DNA of 64,000 nt, taken from contig NC_066292.1 in the NCBI RefSeq assembly GCF_905404315.1, positions 496,001 through 560,000 of the forward strand. Direction: 5' to 3'. Below the pieces are notes generated by a model. It saw only the letters and a list, made by a program, of their open reading frames with translations. It was not told the origin of the DNA and did not search any database. This DNA is from Leptidea sinapis (lineage: Eukaryota > Arthropoda > Insecta > Lepidoptera > Pieridae). The translations under genes were made by a program, and so were the position numbers. Positions 19,158 to 29,589 of this stretch are shown one piece after another (position 1 is the first letter of the stretch; each line of letters begins with the position of its first letter).

Positions 19158-20692
19158 TGTAGTAATTGTTAAAATATATCTGCGTGATCAATTAAATCTT
19201 TAGATTTGCGCAATTCATAAAAATATGTAAATTGAATAAAGTAAAGTTATGTAACGACGAAAGCCATTGTGCTAAAATTCAAAGCAATGAAAGAACACCT
19301 TTGGCACGGCGTGCTGGTATTGCATATAATATTGATTGTCTAAACACTGGACCTGAGAGCTTTAACTACGGTAATAATTCATATTTCATCTATACTGGCT
19401 GAAATTTAAAACAACCGATAAATCATAGGATTGTTCCCCAGACTCGCGTTAGCTTTATATGAAGATATTAAAATTTTATGTTTGTTTATGGCTTTGGGCA
19501 ATGATAAAATTTATGAGAATGAGACAGATGAAATGCTCATGGCTATTATTATTCGATCCCCTTTTTGGAGTGAATTCAGAAAGATATATTATGGATATAA
19601 CTCCATACTAACATAAATATGAAAATTACTTTGCCCATCTGTCACACACAAACTACAAAACTGATATTAATTAATTTTGTGTGGATAATCGCAAGCTGCT
19701 GCCTTAGAAGGCTAAAAAAATCATCACCCCACAAATTGGCAAAGCATAAATAGAGATAATTTGCACAGCTTTTACCCGTTTTGTTATCTTGAAAATTGAA
19801 ACGAAAAATTTCGATCAAGACGTGAATGCATTGCACGCATGCAGGCATGTAAAAAATTTAAAGTCCAAGTAAGTATCTTTCATCAACTGTAGGTCTTTAT
19901 AAGCTGATGTCTTCGCTAAATCATACACTACTGAAAAACAGCTATCAAAACACAAGCCTTGAGATTTCATCAAGAGCCTGATGGTAGGTAAGAACATACT
20001 TTCGTCAGGACGCACGTTGACGTGCCTAGGCAAAAATTAATAAAAACTTTTGCTGCTTGCCGAAAAAAAGGCAAGGAGAGTGTATGTTTAATTTGAATTA
20101 TTTGTAAAAAATTTGGAAATTATTTTGGAAAAAGTAATAGATAGATAATTATGATGGATAAATATTCCTTTTAATTTTATGCAAACATTTTTTTCTTTTA
20201 TGATAAATCTTTACCTTTAATAAGGGCCCCCAAGCAAATTTTTATACAAGGCACGCTACGCCACAACCTTGCGTTGTATTTTTCTTAAATAAAGTTTATA
20301 AATTGATTACCTTAAAACTCTGACAGGCAACGAAAGATTCTCACAACTTCACCTTAATCTGTGAACAGGTCTGGGTCACAGTGAATGCTATAATATAAAT
20401 AGTATGCTATATTTTCAATATTTCAAGTTATTTCGAAATTGTTTATCAGTAAATTCAATGGGAATATTAACATAAATATTAATTTTAATATTTAATATGT
20501 GAATTCTTATAATTTGGAATTATTTAAGCCATTAAACTTAAGATAACAAATATTGGCAATGCTGTGCATACCAATAAAAAAAAATATGAGCACAAATTCA
20601 CTTTAAATGAAACAGAGTATCGTGAATATAGTTTTAAGAATTAAGAATAGTTTGAATAAAAATATTTCGTTAAAAAGCCTTTTATAAATAAA
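19158..20692. other. AT-rich region with unassigned short ORFs
   Basis: A minus-strand frame at 19815-20033 gives 72 residues with some amphipathic character (PTIRLLMKSQGLCFD). I do not recognise it and cannot show it is real. Nothing else seen. Confidence 0.35.
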
Positions 20693-20745
20693 CTGCTGAC
20701 CCAGCAGACGTTGTACTGCCATGTAAATTATTTCGTATTAAAAAA
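20693..20745 (-). mobile_element. Helitron 3'-end fragment
   Basis: CTGCTGACCCAGCAGACGTT is the reverse complement of the Helitron terminus seen at 38980-39002 (GTCTGTCGGGTCAGC). The terminal CTAG is changed. It lies 150 bases left of satellite 2. Confidence 0.6.
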
Positions 20746-20793
20746 CATATTAATTAAATTGTAAGTATAAAATATTCATGAAAATTTATCGTA

Positions 20794-20866
20794 GCTCTCG
20801 TCATCTTGAGACCGTCGGCCCAGTAATTTCACTCGATAGCGCGCCTTCAAACTGAAACATTAACAG
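20794..20866 (+). repeat. Short interspersed repeat A, copy 4 (fragment)
   Basis: Only the middle (CTCGTC to GACCGAAACA region, diverged) is present. Confidence 0.7.
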
Positions 20867-20890
20867 AAAGTGATAAGCACTCTAGAGATT

Positions 20891-22792
20891 AATCAAACAG
20901 GCTAACCATCTAGCAATGATCACTGGCCATTATATAACCATGATTGCGTTTGTAGATTTAGAATCTGTTGTCAAATCAAACAGGATAACCATCTAGCAAT
21001 GATCACTGGCCATTATATCACCATGATTGCTTTTGTAGATTAAGAATCTGTTGTATTAATCAAACAGGCTAACCATCTAGCAATGATAACTGGCCATTAT
21101 ATCACCATGATTGCGTTTGTAGATTTAGAATCTGTTGTATTAATCAAACAGGCTAACCATCTAGCAATGATCACTGGCCATTATATCACCATGATTGCTT
21201 TTGTAGATTAAGAATCTGTTGAATTAATCAAACAGGCTAAGCATCTAGCAATGATCACTGGCCATTATATCACCATGATTACGTTTGTAGATTTAGAATC
21301 TGTTGTCAAATCAAACAGGCTAACCATATAGCAATGATAACTGGCCATTATATCACCATGATTGCTTTTGTAGATTAAGAATCTGTTGAATTAATCAAAC
21401 AGGATAACCATCTAACAATGATCACTGGCCAGTATATCACCATGATTGCGTTTGTAGATTTAGAATCTGTTGTCAAATCAAACAGTCTAACCATCTAGCA
21501 ATGATAACTGGCCATTATATCACCATGATTGCGTTTGTAGATTTAGAATCTGTTGTATTAATCAAACAGACTAACCATCTAGCAATCATCACTGGCCATT
21601 ATATCACCATGATTGCTTTTGTAGATTAAGAATCTGTTGAATTAATCAAACAGGCTAAGCATCTAGCAATGATCACTGGCCATTATATCACCATGATTGC
21701 GTTTGTAGATTAAGAATCTGTTGTATTAATCAAACAGGCTAACCATCTAGCAATGATCACTGGCCATTATATCACCATGATTGCTTTTGTAGATTTAGAA
21801 TCTATTGTCAAATCAAACAGTCTAACCATCTAGCAATGATAACTGGCCATTATATCACCATGATTGCTTTTGTAGATTAAGAATCTGTTGAATTAATCAA
21901 ACAGGCTAAGCATCTAGCAATGATCACTGGCCATTATATCACCATGATTGCGTTTGTAGATTAAGAATCTGTTGAATTAATCAAACAGGATAACCATCTA
22001 ACAATGATCACTGGCCAGTATATCACCATGATTGCGTTTGTAGATTTAGAATCTGTTGTCAAATCAAACAGTCTAACCATCTAGCAATGATAACTGGCCA
22101 TTATATCACCATGATTGCGTTTGTAGATTTAGAATCTGTTGTCAAATCAAACAGTCTAACCATCTAGCAATGATAACTGGCCATTATATCACCATGATTG
22201 CGTTTGTAGATTTAGAATCTGTTGTATTAATCAAACAGACTAACCATCTAGCAATCATCACTGGCCATTATATCACCATGATTGCTTTTGTAGATTAAGA
22301 ATCTGTTGAATTAATCAAACAGGCTAAGCATCTAGCAATGATCACTGGCCATTATATCACCATGATTGCGTTTGTAGATTAAGAATCTGTTGTATTAATC
22401 AAACAGGCTAACCATCTAGCAATGATCACTGGCCATTATATCACCATGATTGCTTTTGTAGATTAAGAATCTGTTGAATTAATCAAACAGGATAACCATA
22501 TAACAATGATCACTGGCCAGTATATCACCATGATTGCGTTTGTAGATTTAGAATCTGTTGTCAAATCAAACAGTCTAACCATCTAGCAATGATAACTGGC
22601 CATTATATCACCATGATTGCGTTTGTAGATTTAGAATCTGTTGTATTAATCAAACAGGCTAACCATCTAGCAATGATCACTGGCCATTATATCACCATGA
22701 TTGCTTTTGTAGATTAAGAATCTGTTGAATTAATCAAACAGGCTAAGCATCTAGCAATGATCACTGGCCATTATATCACCATGATTACGTTT
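20891..22792 (+). repeat. Satellite 2, 83/84-bp unit, left block
   Basis: About 23 tandem units. The core is CAATGATCACTGGCCATTAT followed by ATCACCATGATTGCGTTTGT and GAATCTGTTG. Units are 84 bp, or 83 bp when TCAAAT replaces TATTAA between GTTG and CAAACAG. Variant units (GGCCAGTAT; TAACAATGA; ATTAAGAAT) recur at regular multi-unit spacing. The block stops at the errantivirus LTR and continues at 31369. Confidence 0.97.
22789..22792. other. Target-site duplication GTTT, left
   Basis: GTTT lies before the left LTR and again at 31369-31372 after the right LTR; a single copy is present in the uninterrupted satellite unit (GCGTTTGTAG). Confidence 0.85.
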
Positions 22793-22996
22793 TGTTAGGA
22801 TGGACGCGCTGGTGGCCTTTTTAAAAAAACACTTTTTGACTCCCGAATCACTTTAATTTCCACACACAATTTTATACAGAACTTACTCACAAGACCGAGT
22901 GTAGCCAACTCTCTGCACCGCGTGGCGGCTATCGCTTTTATATAAAACTAATATGTTAACTCGGCAATTTACCTCGTATGACAATTGTTCATAACA
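22793..22996 (-). repeat. 3' LTR of the errantivirus
   Basis: 204 bases, starting TGTTAGGATGG and ending CATAACA on the plus strand, with TGTTA/TAACA terminal inverted repeats. One base differs from 31165-31368. Confidence 0.97.
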
Positions 22997-23006
22997 TCTC
23001 CCCCCT
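22997..23006 (-). other. Polypurine tract
   Basis: On the minus strand AGGGGGGAGA lies directly before the 3' LTR. A purine run at this place primes plus-strand DNA synthesis in LTR elements. Confidence 0.85.
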
Positions 23007-23362
23007 AAAAGACGGAGATATATCTAAGAGATAATCGAAGTCTCCATGAAACAAAATAAAATTCATTAAACAAAATCAATGTTGAATAATTACTATATCT
23101 GAAAACTTAATCTTTGACCAAAGCTCATGGAGTCTTAAATTTAAGTAAATTATCTTATTTAAAAATCAAAAATAAAATTACAAATAATTAATATCTATAT
23201 CAAAGTAATCAAATTATTAAAATCTACCCAAACCTCAAAAATAAATTTATAAACTAAGTTACTTCTAATACAAACTTGTAGTTGTATGTTTGGTTAAGCC
23301 TAGAAATAGAAATAAAATGTTATCATAAATTGAAAATAGAATGAAAATAAAAATCAACTGAA
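23007..23362 (-). other. Errantivirus 3' untranslated region
   Basis: AT-rich DNA between env stop and the polypurine tract; no ORF. Confidence 0.6.
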
Positions 23363-25280
23363 TTAGAAACTATCTAAGTTTCTATGTGATCTAAAATGAA
23401 CTTTATGCTTTTTAATTTCTATTTCAGGAAGGCTTTTAATCGAATCCTTGTCACATTCATCTGAAATGTCTGTCAATTCAATCGCAGTGGAAGTTGACGT
23501 TATTGTCCTTTGGACTTTCTTATTATTGCATTGATTATATATTTGAATGCAACAAGCAGACGAGTTATTGTTACATTTCAACCATTTCTTAAATAATTTG
23601 TATGCTAAATATAATAAAATAAAAGTAATTATAATATATGTAAATATGGAATAGTAATTTCCATATTTTATTATGTGAGGCTGGTTTTCAGCTTTATTAA
23701 TATCATTCTCCAAATGATCTAACTTATGAGAGGCAAATTTTAAAGATTCTAAATCAATATTCGTTAAGCTAATTGGAGACAATAATTTTAAACTTTCATT
23801 GTAAATATTGGGCTTACAACAATCATCTTCAATAATGTTAAAGTCCAGTGATAACTGGCTTGGTAAAATAGTTTTTAAGTTGATGCTAGAATAAAAAGTT
23901 AAAGTCTGAAAATATGCAATACAATTCTCTTCAAGTTTCAGGATTCCTGTACCTTGTAAAGTATAATCTTTAATATTATTATAACATTTAATAGTTAATT
24001 TATTAGGCTTAGACTGTACATAAATATATTGTCCATTATTTAACTTTTGCCATAAGTTAATATTGCCATAAATTACCTTAGAAACACAAATATCAGGTAG
24101 CGACAAAGTCACCTCGCTTAATAGCTTAGATTCACAAGATGGATTATTTATAGTAGACAAGATTGCAGGCTGAGGACAAATCATGTATTCAAAATTAACA
24201 TTTTTACACTTACCTAAATCATCAAATAATGCATAATACAATCTATCATCAGTTACAGCAATGTAAGACTTAGAAGGTTGAATAAGAACATAAGTTTGGT
24301 AATGCTCAATTTCATGAGGTGTAGGCAATGGAAGGCTTTTATAAATATCAAACTTAGTCAAACTGATCAATGGTATCTTAAGTACAAATATCAACCTATT
24401 ATTATAAAAATATGAATTTAACTCAGACAAATCAATAAGAGTATGTATATTTTGTAAAGTTAAAATTAATGGAAATTCAACATTTCTTTTTAAAGAAAAT
24501 TTACTGTTTGAAAGTTCATCATAAAGCTTGCTAGGCGATAAAACATAAGGATGCAAAATGTTCGCTTTTGCAAACAAAATAGAGTTTAAAATTGCATCTA
24601 AAATATTCGTTACAGATAATAAGGAACCTTCAATAATATTCAAAATTGAATTAATCTTTTCTATATTAATAATCTTAGAATTTATCTTACTTTGATCATG
24701 AAATATAAAATTTAATTTCTCGATGCGGTTATTTAATTTTATCTCGTTATTATTTAATTTTATAATAGACTCATTAAAATTTCCTATAGTTGATTTCATT
24801 ATGTGAATGTTATTTTTCATTAAAGTGTAGATTTCTTTCTCACTTTCTTGACATATTGAAATAGCTTCGTCGTATTTTCTCGCATCGTCGGCGTCTAGAG
24901 TACCGAAAAAGAATTTTAAAACTTCACCACCGAACTCGAGGGCTCTTTTTGTTCGATTTTCGGGGTTCTCAGAAATAAGATGTGATAAAGAGTCATATTT
25001 AAGAAAACTAGCATTTATTAAAATTTCTAGGGGATTAATGGAATCCTTACAGTCTATACTAATGACCGCTAGGTTTTGAACCTTTTCACAAAAATCATTT
25101 AAATTGATTATAGACCTTTCAATTTTCAATAAATATGGTCGTAACCTTAAAATATCAATATGAGTAACGACGTTCCAGAAGTCATCATAAAAGTAAGCTT
25201 CTGAAGTGGGGTCAAAATAAATTCCTGGGCTATTTGAAATTGGATGAATTGGTTCCGTAGAACATGAATTGAAGAATAAT
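23363..25280 (-). CDS. env: Errantivirus envelope glycoprotein (F-like)
   Basis: Membrane fusion glycoprotein of the type shared by insect errantiviruses and baculovirus F proteins. The frame is open from a splice acceptor at 25281 to the stop at 23363. A standalone start codon is not visible in frame near the acceptor, so the first residues probably come from a spliced upstream exon. Numbering from 25129, an RTKR furin-type site sits at 59-62 and is followed by the conserved FGGEVLKFFFGTL fusion-peptide region. Heptad-like Asn/Ile/Leu stretches at about 85-170 fit a helical stalk. A membrane anchor spans about 492-510 and a tail of about 78 residues follows with clustered cysteines. No signal peptide is seen within 23363-25129. 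No stop or frameshift. Confidence 0.9.
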
Positions 25281-25290
25281 CTGAAACAAC
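25281..25290 (-). promoter_or_regulatory. Candidate splice acceptor for env mRNA
   Basis: GTTGTTTCAG on the minus strand, about 15 bases past the pol stop (25297). It opens directly into the env frame in phase 2. Errantivirus env is known to be made from a spliced subgenomic RNA. I could not identify the donor. Confidence 0.6.
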
Positions 25291-25296
25291 AATAAT

Positions 25297-28200
25297 TTAT
25301 ACTGGTTTTATTTCATCAATATGATGTTTAATGTGTTTGCGATTTATTAAAAGGGTAACATTATTTTTTCCGTTAACCTTTATTATTTTATAAGGCCCTT
25401 TCCACACTGGGGAGAGCGCTTTTCTTAATCTATGGTGCTGTTTTAAATAAACCATGTCACCTACTTTATACGACTTTGAGGAAGAAGAAGAGTCATAATA
25501 ACGTTTTGATGTTTCTTTGCTTTTATTTATATTTTCAAGTGCTCTTTCTCTACTAAATCGCATACGATATTGAAGAGCTCGTATATACTCATCATAAGTA
25601 TTATTGTCGTTTGTTTCGTAAACACTACTAGGTATAGTCGGCTTATAACCGTATAAAAGTTCAAATGGTGTATAAAGAGTTGTAGAGTGCGGCGTTGTAT
25701 TATAAGATAATATTGCCGTCGCTAGATAGCAATGCCAATCATTTTGATTTTCGTTAACAAACGATTTTAAGTATTCCTTTAATGTTGCATGAGAACGTTC
25801 AAGGGCACCGTTAGTTTGGGGATGATAAGGAGAAGAATACAAATTTTTAATTTTAAGAATGTTGGTTAATTGCTTAAATAACTCTGAAGTAAAACATGTG
25901 CCTTGATCCGTAAGGATCATTTTAGGAAACCCGAACAAAGATATAAAATGTATAAGGCTTCTAGCAACCTCATCAGTAGTGCTCGTCACCATAGGGTATG
26001 CACATGAAAACTTTGTAAGGTCATCTTGAAGTGTCAAAATATATTTAAATTTCTGAAAACCTGCTTCAGGTAAAATTCCAACAATATCTAGGGCCAATCT
26101 TTCAAAGGGCTTAGTACTTGATGAAGTGATAACCATGGGAGCTTTATTTGATGCTCGTAAGGGTTTATTAATTTGACACATTTTACATTCTTTAACAAAT
26201 CGTTCTATGTCTGAACGCATACTCTTCCAATAAAAGGATTGTTTTATCCTACTGTACATCCGTTTAATACCTGGGTGTCCAGCTATTGTAGTTCCATGAT
26301 TTTCTTTAAGTATATTTGGGACTTCCGCAGGTGTCGGATAATATATTTTATTTTTATAAATATGTACATTTATATTAGTACCGTGAAAAATATAAGAAAT
26401 AATATTGTAAATTTTGGTATAGTTTAATTTTGTAAAAGGGTCTGAAAAATCAGAAATAGCTATATCACTCTCGTTAGCATTTTTGCTAATAATTAAATCT
26501 CTTAATTTTAATAATAAATTGTATATAGTTCTATAATTCGTTTCCTCATAATGATGAACCTTAGTGTATAAAAAGTAAATGGTTCTATCACTTGTATCGA
26601 CTGACTGTACAGTCTCGGATTCACGTTCTAATTCTAAGAAATCAGCGGGACTACTCAACATAGATAACAATTGCTCACAATGTGGCATAGAGTAATCAAA
26701 ATCTAAAGATATCGGACAAATTATTATTTTATGTTTAGTTAAATGAAGACTTTCATTTAGTTCTTCAATTTGAGTATCACTTGAAAAAGATTTAGTAAAT
26801 TGATCTTTAAAGTATTGTTCATAAGTAGAATGCTTTAAATTTGAATGAACAACAGCGTTAACCGGGTTACGAGACAGAGCGTCAGCGTTTGAATTTATTC
26901 GACCGGGCTTATAAATAATCTCGTAGTCGTATTCTTCTAACTTTAACCGCCATCTTAATAATCGACTACCAGGATCTTTAGCATTAAATAACCAAACTAA
27001 AGGACGATGGTCAGTGACAATTTTAAATTTGTAACCATAAATATATGGACGGAATGTATTCACACCAAATAGAATTGCTAGAAGTTCTTTTTCTGTGGTT
27101 GAATAATTACCTTCTGCTTTATTTAAAGTGCGAGACGCATAAGCGATTGGTTTGTCCATACCAATTTCACCTTGTGATAAAACTGCGCCAACTGCGTAGT
27201 TTGATGCGTCAGTGGTTACTATAAAAGTTTTAGAGAAATCAGGGTATTGAAGTAATGGTGCACTTATAAGTTTTTGTTTCAGTATATTAAACGCTTGTTC
27301 TTGTTCAAAAGACCAACTGAAAATAACATCCTTTTTTAATAGAGATGTAAGAGGTTTTGTAATATGTGAATAATTTTCAATAAAACGGCGATAATAACCA
27401 GTTAAACCAAGAAACGATTTAATATCTCGTGGATTTTTGGGCACTGGAAAATTTGAAATAGCTTTAACTTTTTCAGGATTTGGCGAAACACCGTTGTCAG
27501 TAATGACATGACCAAGATAAGCGACTTCACGTCTAAGGAATTCACACTTATCCGGCTGTAGTTTTAAATTGGCTTCTCTAAGCTTAGAAAATACAAGTTC
27601 TAACTTATTTATGTGTGATTCAAGGTCGTGGGAATAGATAATACAATCATCAAGGTATATATAGCAATGAAGACCTTGAAGACCAGTGAGGACAATATTC
27701 ATCAAACGTTGAAACGTTGATGGAGCATTTTTTAAACCAAATGGCATTCTGGTAAATTCAAAGTGTCCAGATATACCATTTGTTGATACACTGAAGCCAG
27801 TTTTGGCAACGTCACTGGGATTTAATTTTAATTGATGGAAGCCAGACGCCAAATCAAGAGTTGAAAAGTACTTGGAATGACCTAATTGGTCTAATATGTC
27901 GGTTATTAGGGGTAGAGGATATACCTCGGAAACAGTCACATCGTTTAACCGACGGTAATCAATAACAATACGCCATTTTTGCTTACCAGAGGCATCTATT
28001 TTTTTGGGAACTACCCAGACAGGGGCATTCCACGGGGAAGTAGATGGTTGGATGATTTTTTGTTCAAGCATTTTCTTTACTTGTTTTTCAACCTCATCTT
28101 TGTGAACTTCGGGAAAGCGATAGGATTTTACATGGATCGGTGCCGAATCACCGGTATTGATAGAGTGCTGAATTACATCTGTACACGATAAAGGTTCGCC

Positions 28201-29589
28201 TTCAAGATGAAATATATCAGTATAATTTGATATGCAATTTAATAACTTTTTCTTCTCTTGAGGATTTAAATGTGAACAGCGTATTTGTTCAAGAACCTGA
28301 TTGATCCTATCCTTTTTAAAATTATTAATATGATTTATTAATTCAACGGGCTGTGCATTTAAAGAGGAGGGTATCTCTTTTTTCAAATTCAAAAATTCAA
28401 AAGGTGTAACAGTCACCATAAAGTCATTAATCTCAATTTGAGAATCAGTACTATTCAAAATAGTAACATTCACTCTTTTATTATCCTTTATTCGGACTAT
28501 GCAGTTTGCAAGATAAACTCCTTCTCTAATAGTTTGGTCTAAAACCAAAGCTTCTTTTAAATGATGCACTTCATCTAAATTTGCAACTTGACACTCGATC
28601 ACGCTTTCTGAACGTGCCGGTATCGCATAAGAACTTTTTGTAAAACTTATTGGTATAGAATAACCTTGCACTGTAAGAGAGTTCGTAGAATATTGAACAT
28701 CAATATTGAAGTGTTTAATAAAATCACTTCCTATAATTCCATCGAATTCTAAATTTGTTGTGTCGTTGATGGAGTGAAAAGTATAATTAATACGCATCTT
28801 ACTTTTTGTTGAAAACTTATATTCAAGGTTTAATAAAATAGAGCCAAGTGATTCACAGTATGAATTACTATCATTGAGACCTTGAATTTTCACAGTATGT
28901 GAATTAAGCACTGGTTGATTTGATAAACTCGAATATTTAATAATCGATATTGAAGCACCAGTGTCGATTAAAAAGCTGAGAGGTTTCTCGCTATTATTAA
29001 CTATAAAATAAACATGTGGCAATGATATTTTATCGATTCTATTAACCACAAACTGATCCGTATTTATTAATTGTTTGGAATTATTATTTTTTTTATAATT
29101 TTTCTTTCCATTAGGTTTACCCTTTTTATTAACCTGTGCTAATAAGAACGGCTCAGAGACACAGGGAGAAGGTTTAATCTTATTTAATTTATTCTGATTA
29201 TATTTATTTCTCTGTGGTACACTACTCTGTGCAACCGTGAATTGACCACAGGGCAGGTGTCCTTGAGAATCAGAAGATTCAGTTTGTTTAAACCTATAAG
29301 AAGACTGAGTTTTATAAAATAATTTCCGATTATTATTTACTCTATGAGGAACATTACTCTGTGCAACTATGGATTGACCACAGGGCAAATGTCCTTCAAA
29401 ATCAGAACGCTCAGTATTACAATTAAACCTTTTATAATGACTTTTGCCATTATTTAATGTTGACCGTGATTTATAAAATTTAGAAACACGGGGAAAAGTA
29501 GAACCATTAGAAACATAATTTTGTTTCGTGTCATTTCTAATATGACAAAGCTTCGATAGACACGGAACCGAAGCCCTTTTTAGTTTAAA
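25297..29589 (-). CDS. pol: Errantivirus Pol polyprotein (protease, RT, RNase H, integrase)
   Basis: The pol frame is open from the slippery site at 29583-29589 to 25297, so no separate start is needed. Numbering from 29388: aspartic protease with IDTGAS at 141-146; RT with YRRLND near 478, MPFGLKNAPSTFQ near 548 and catalytic YLDD at 578-581; RNase H with TTDAS at 725-729; integrase with an HHCC zinc region (H1031-H1038, C1068-C1071), catalytic D1101, D1161 and E1197 (D-35-E), and an HPQTNGALER block. A C-terminal basic region (VWKGPYKI) resembles the integrase tail. These enzymes mature the particle, copy its RNA and insert the DNA. The part before the protease holds a 16-residue motif twice (residues 1-16 and 45-60). 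All key residues are present. Confidence 0.95.
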   Translation of the reverse strand, partial: FKLKRASVPCLSKLCHIRNDTKQNYVSNGSTFPRVSKFYKSRSTLNNGKSHYKRFNCNTERSDFEGHLPCGQSIVAQSNVPHRVNNNRKLFYKTQSSYRFKQTESSDSQGHLPCGQFTVAQSSVPQRNKYNQNKLNKIKPSPCVSEPFLLAQVNKKGKPNGKKNYKKNNNSKQLINTDQFVVNRIDKISLPHVYFIVNNSEKPLSFLIDTGASISIIKYSSLSNQPVLNSHTVKIQGLNDSNSYCESLGSILLNLEYKFSTKSKMRINYTFHSINDTTNLEFDGIIGSDFIKHFNIDVQYSTNSLTVQGYSIPISFTKSSYAIPARSESVIECQVANLDEVHHLKEALVLDQTIREGVYLANCIVRIKDNKRVNVTILNSTDSQIEINDFMVTVTPFEFLNLKKEIPSSLNAQPVELINHINNFKKDRINQVLEQIRCSHLNPQEKKKLLNCISNYTDIFHLEGEPLSCTDVIQHSINTGDSAPIHVKSYRFPEVHKDEVEKQVKKMLEQKIIQPSTSPWNAPVWVVPKKIDASGKQKWRIVIDYRRLNDVTVSEVYPLPLITDILDQLGHSKYFSTLDLASGFHQLKLNPSDVAKTGFSVSTNGISGHFEFTRMPFGLKNAPSTFQRLMNIVLTGLQGLHCYIYLDDCIIYSHDLESHINKLELVFSKLREANLKLQPDKCEFLRREVAYLGHVITDNGVSPNPEKVKAISNFPVPKNPRDIKSFLGLTGYYRRFIENYSHITKPLTSLLKKDVIFSWSFEQEQAFNILKQKLISAPLLQYPDFSKTFIVTTDASNYAVGAVLSQGEIGMDKPIAYASRTLNKAEGNYSTTEKELLAILFGVNTFRPYIYGYKFKIVTDHRPLVWLFNAKDPGSRLLRWRLKLEEYDYEIIYKPGRINSNADALSRNPVNAVVHSNLKHSTYEQYFKDQFTKSFSSDTQIEELNESLHLTKHKIIICPISLDFDYSMPHCEQLLSMLSSPADFLELERESETVQSVDTSDRTIYFLYTKVHHYEETNYRTIYNLLLKLRDLIISKNANESDIAISDFSDPFTKLNYTKIYNIISYIFHGTNINVHIYKNKIYYPTPAEVPNILKENHGTTIAGHPGIKRMYSRIKQSFYWKSMRSDIERFVKECKMCQINKPLRASNKAPMVITSSSTKPFERLALDIVGILPEAGFQKFKYILTLQDDLTKFSCAYPMVTSTTDEVARSLIHFISLFGFPKMILTDQGTCFTSELFKQLTNILKIKNLYSSPYHPQTNGALERSHATLKEYLKSFVNENQNDWHCYLATAILSYNTTPHSTTLYTPFELLYGYKPTIPSSVYETNDNNTYDEYIRALQYRMRFSRERALENINKSKETSKRYYDSSSSSKSYKVGDMVYLKQHHRLRKALSPVWKGPYKIIKVNGKNNVTLLINRKHIKHHIDEIKPV

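Noticed and set aside
19815..20033. 72-codon minus-strand ORF as a transposase remnant
   Set aside because: I could not match it to any family motif, and its neighbours offer no support.
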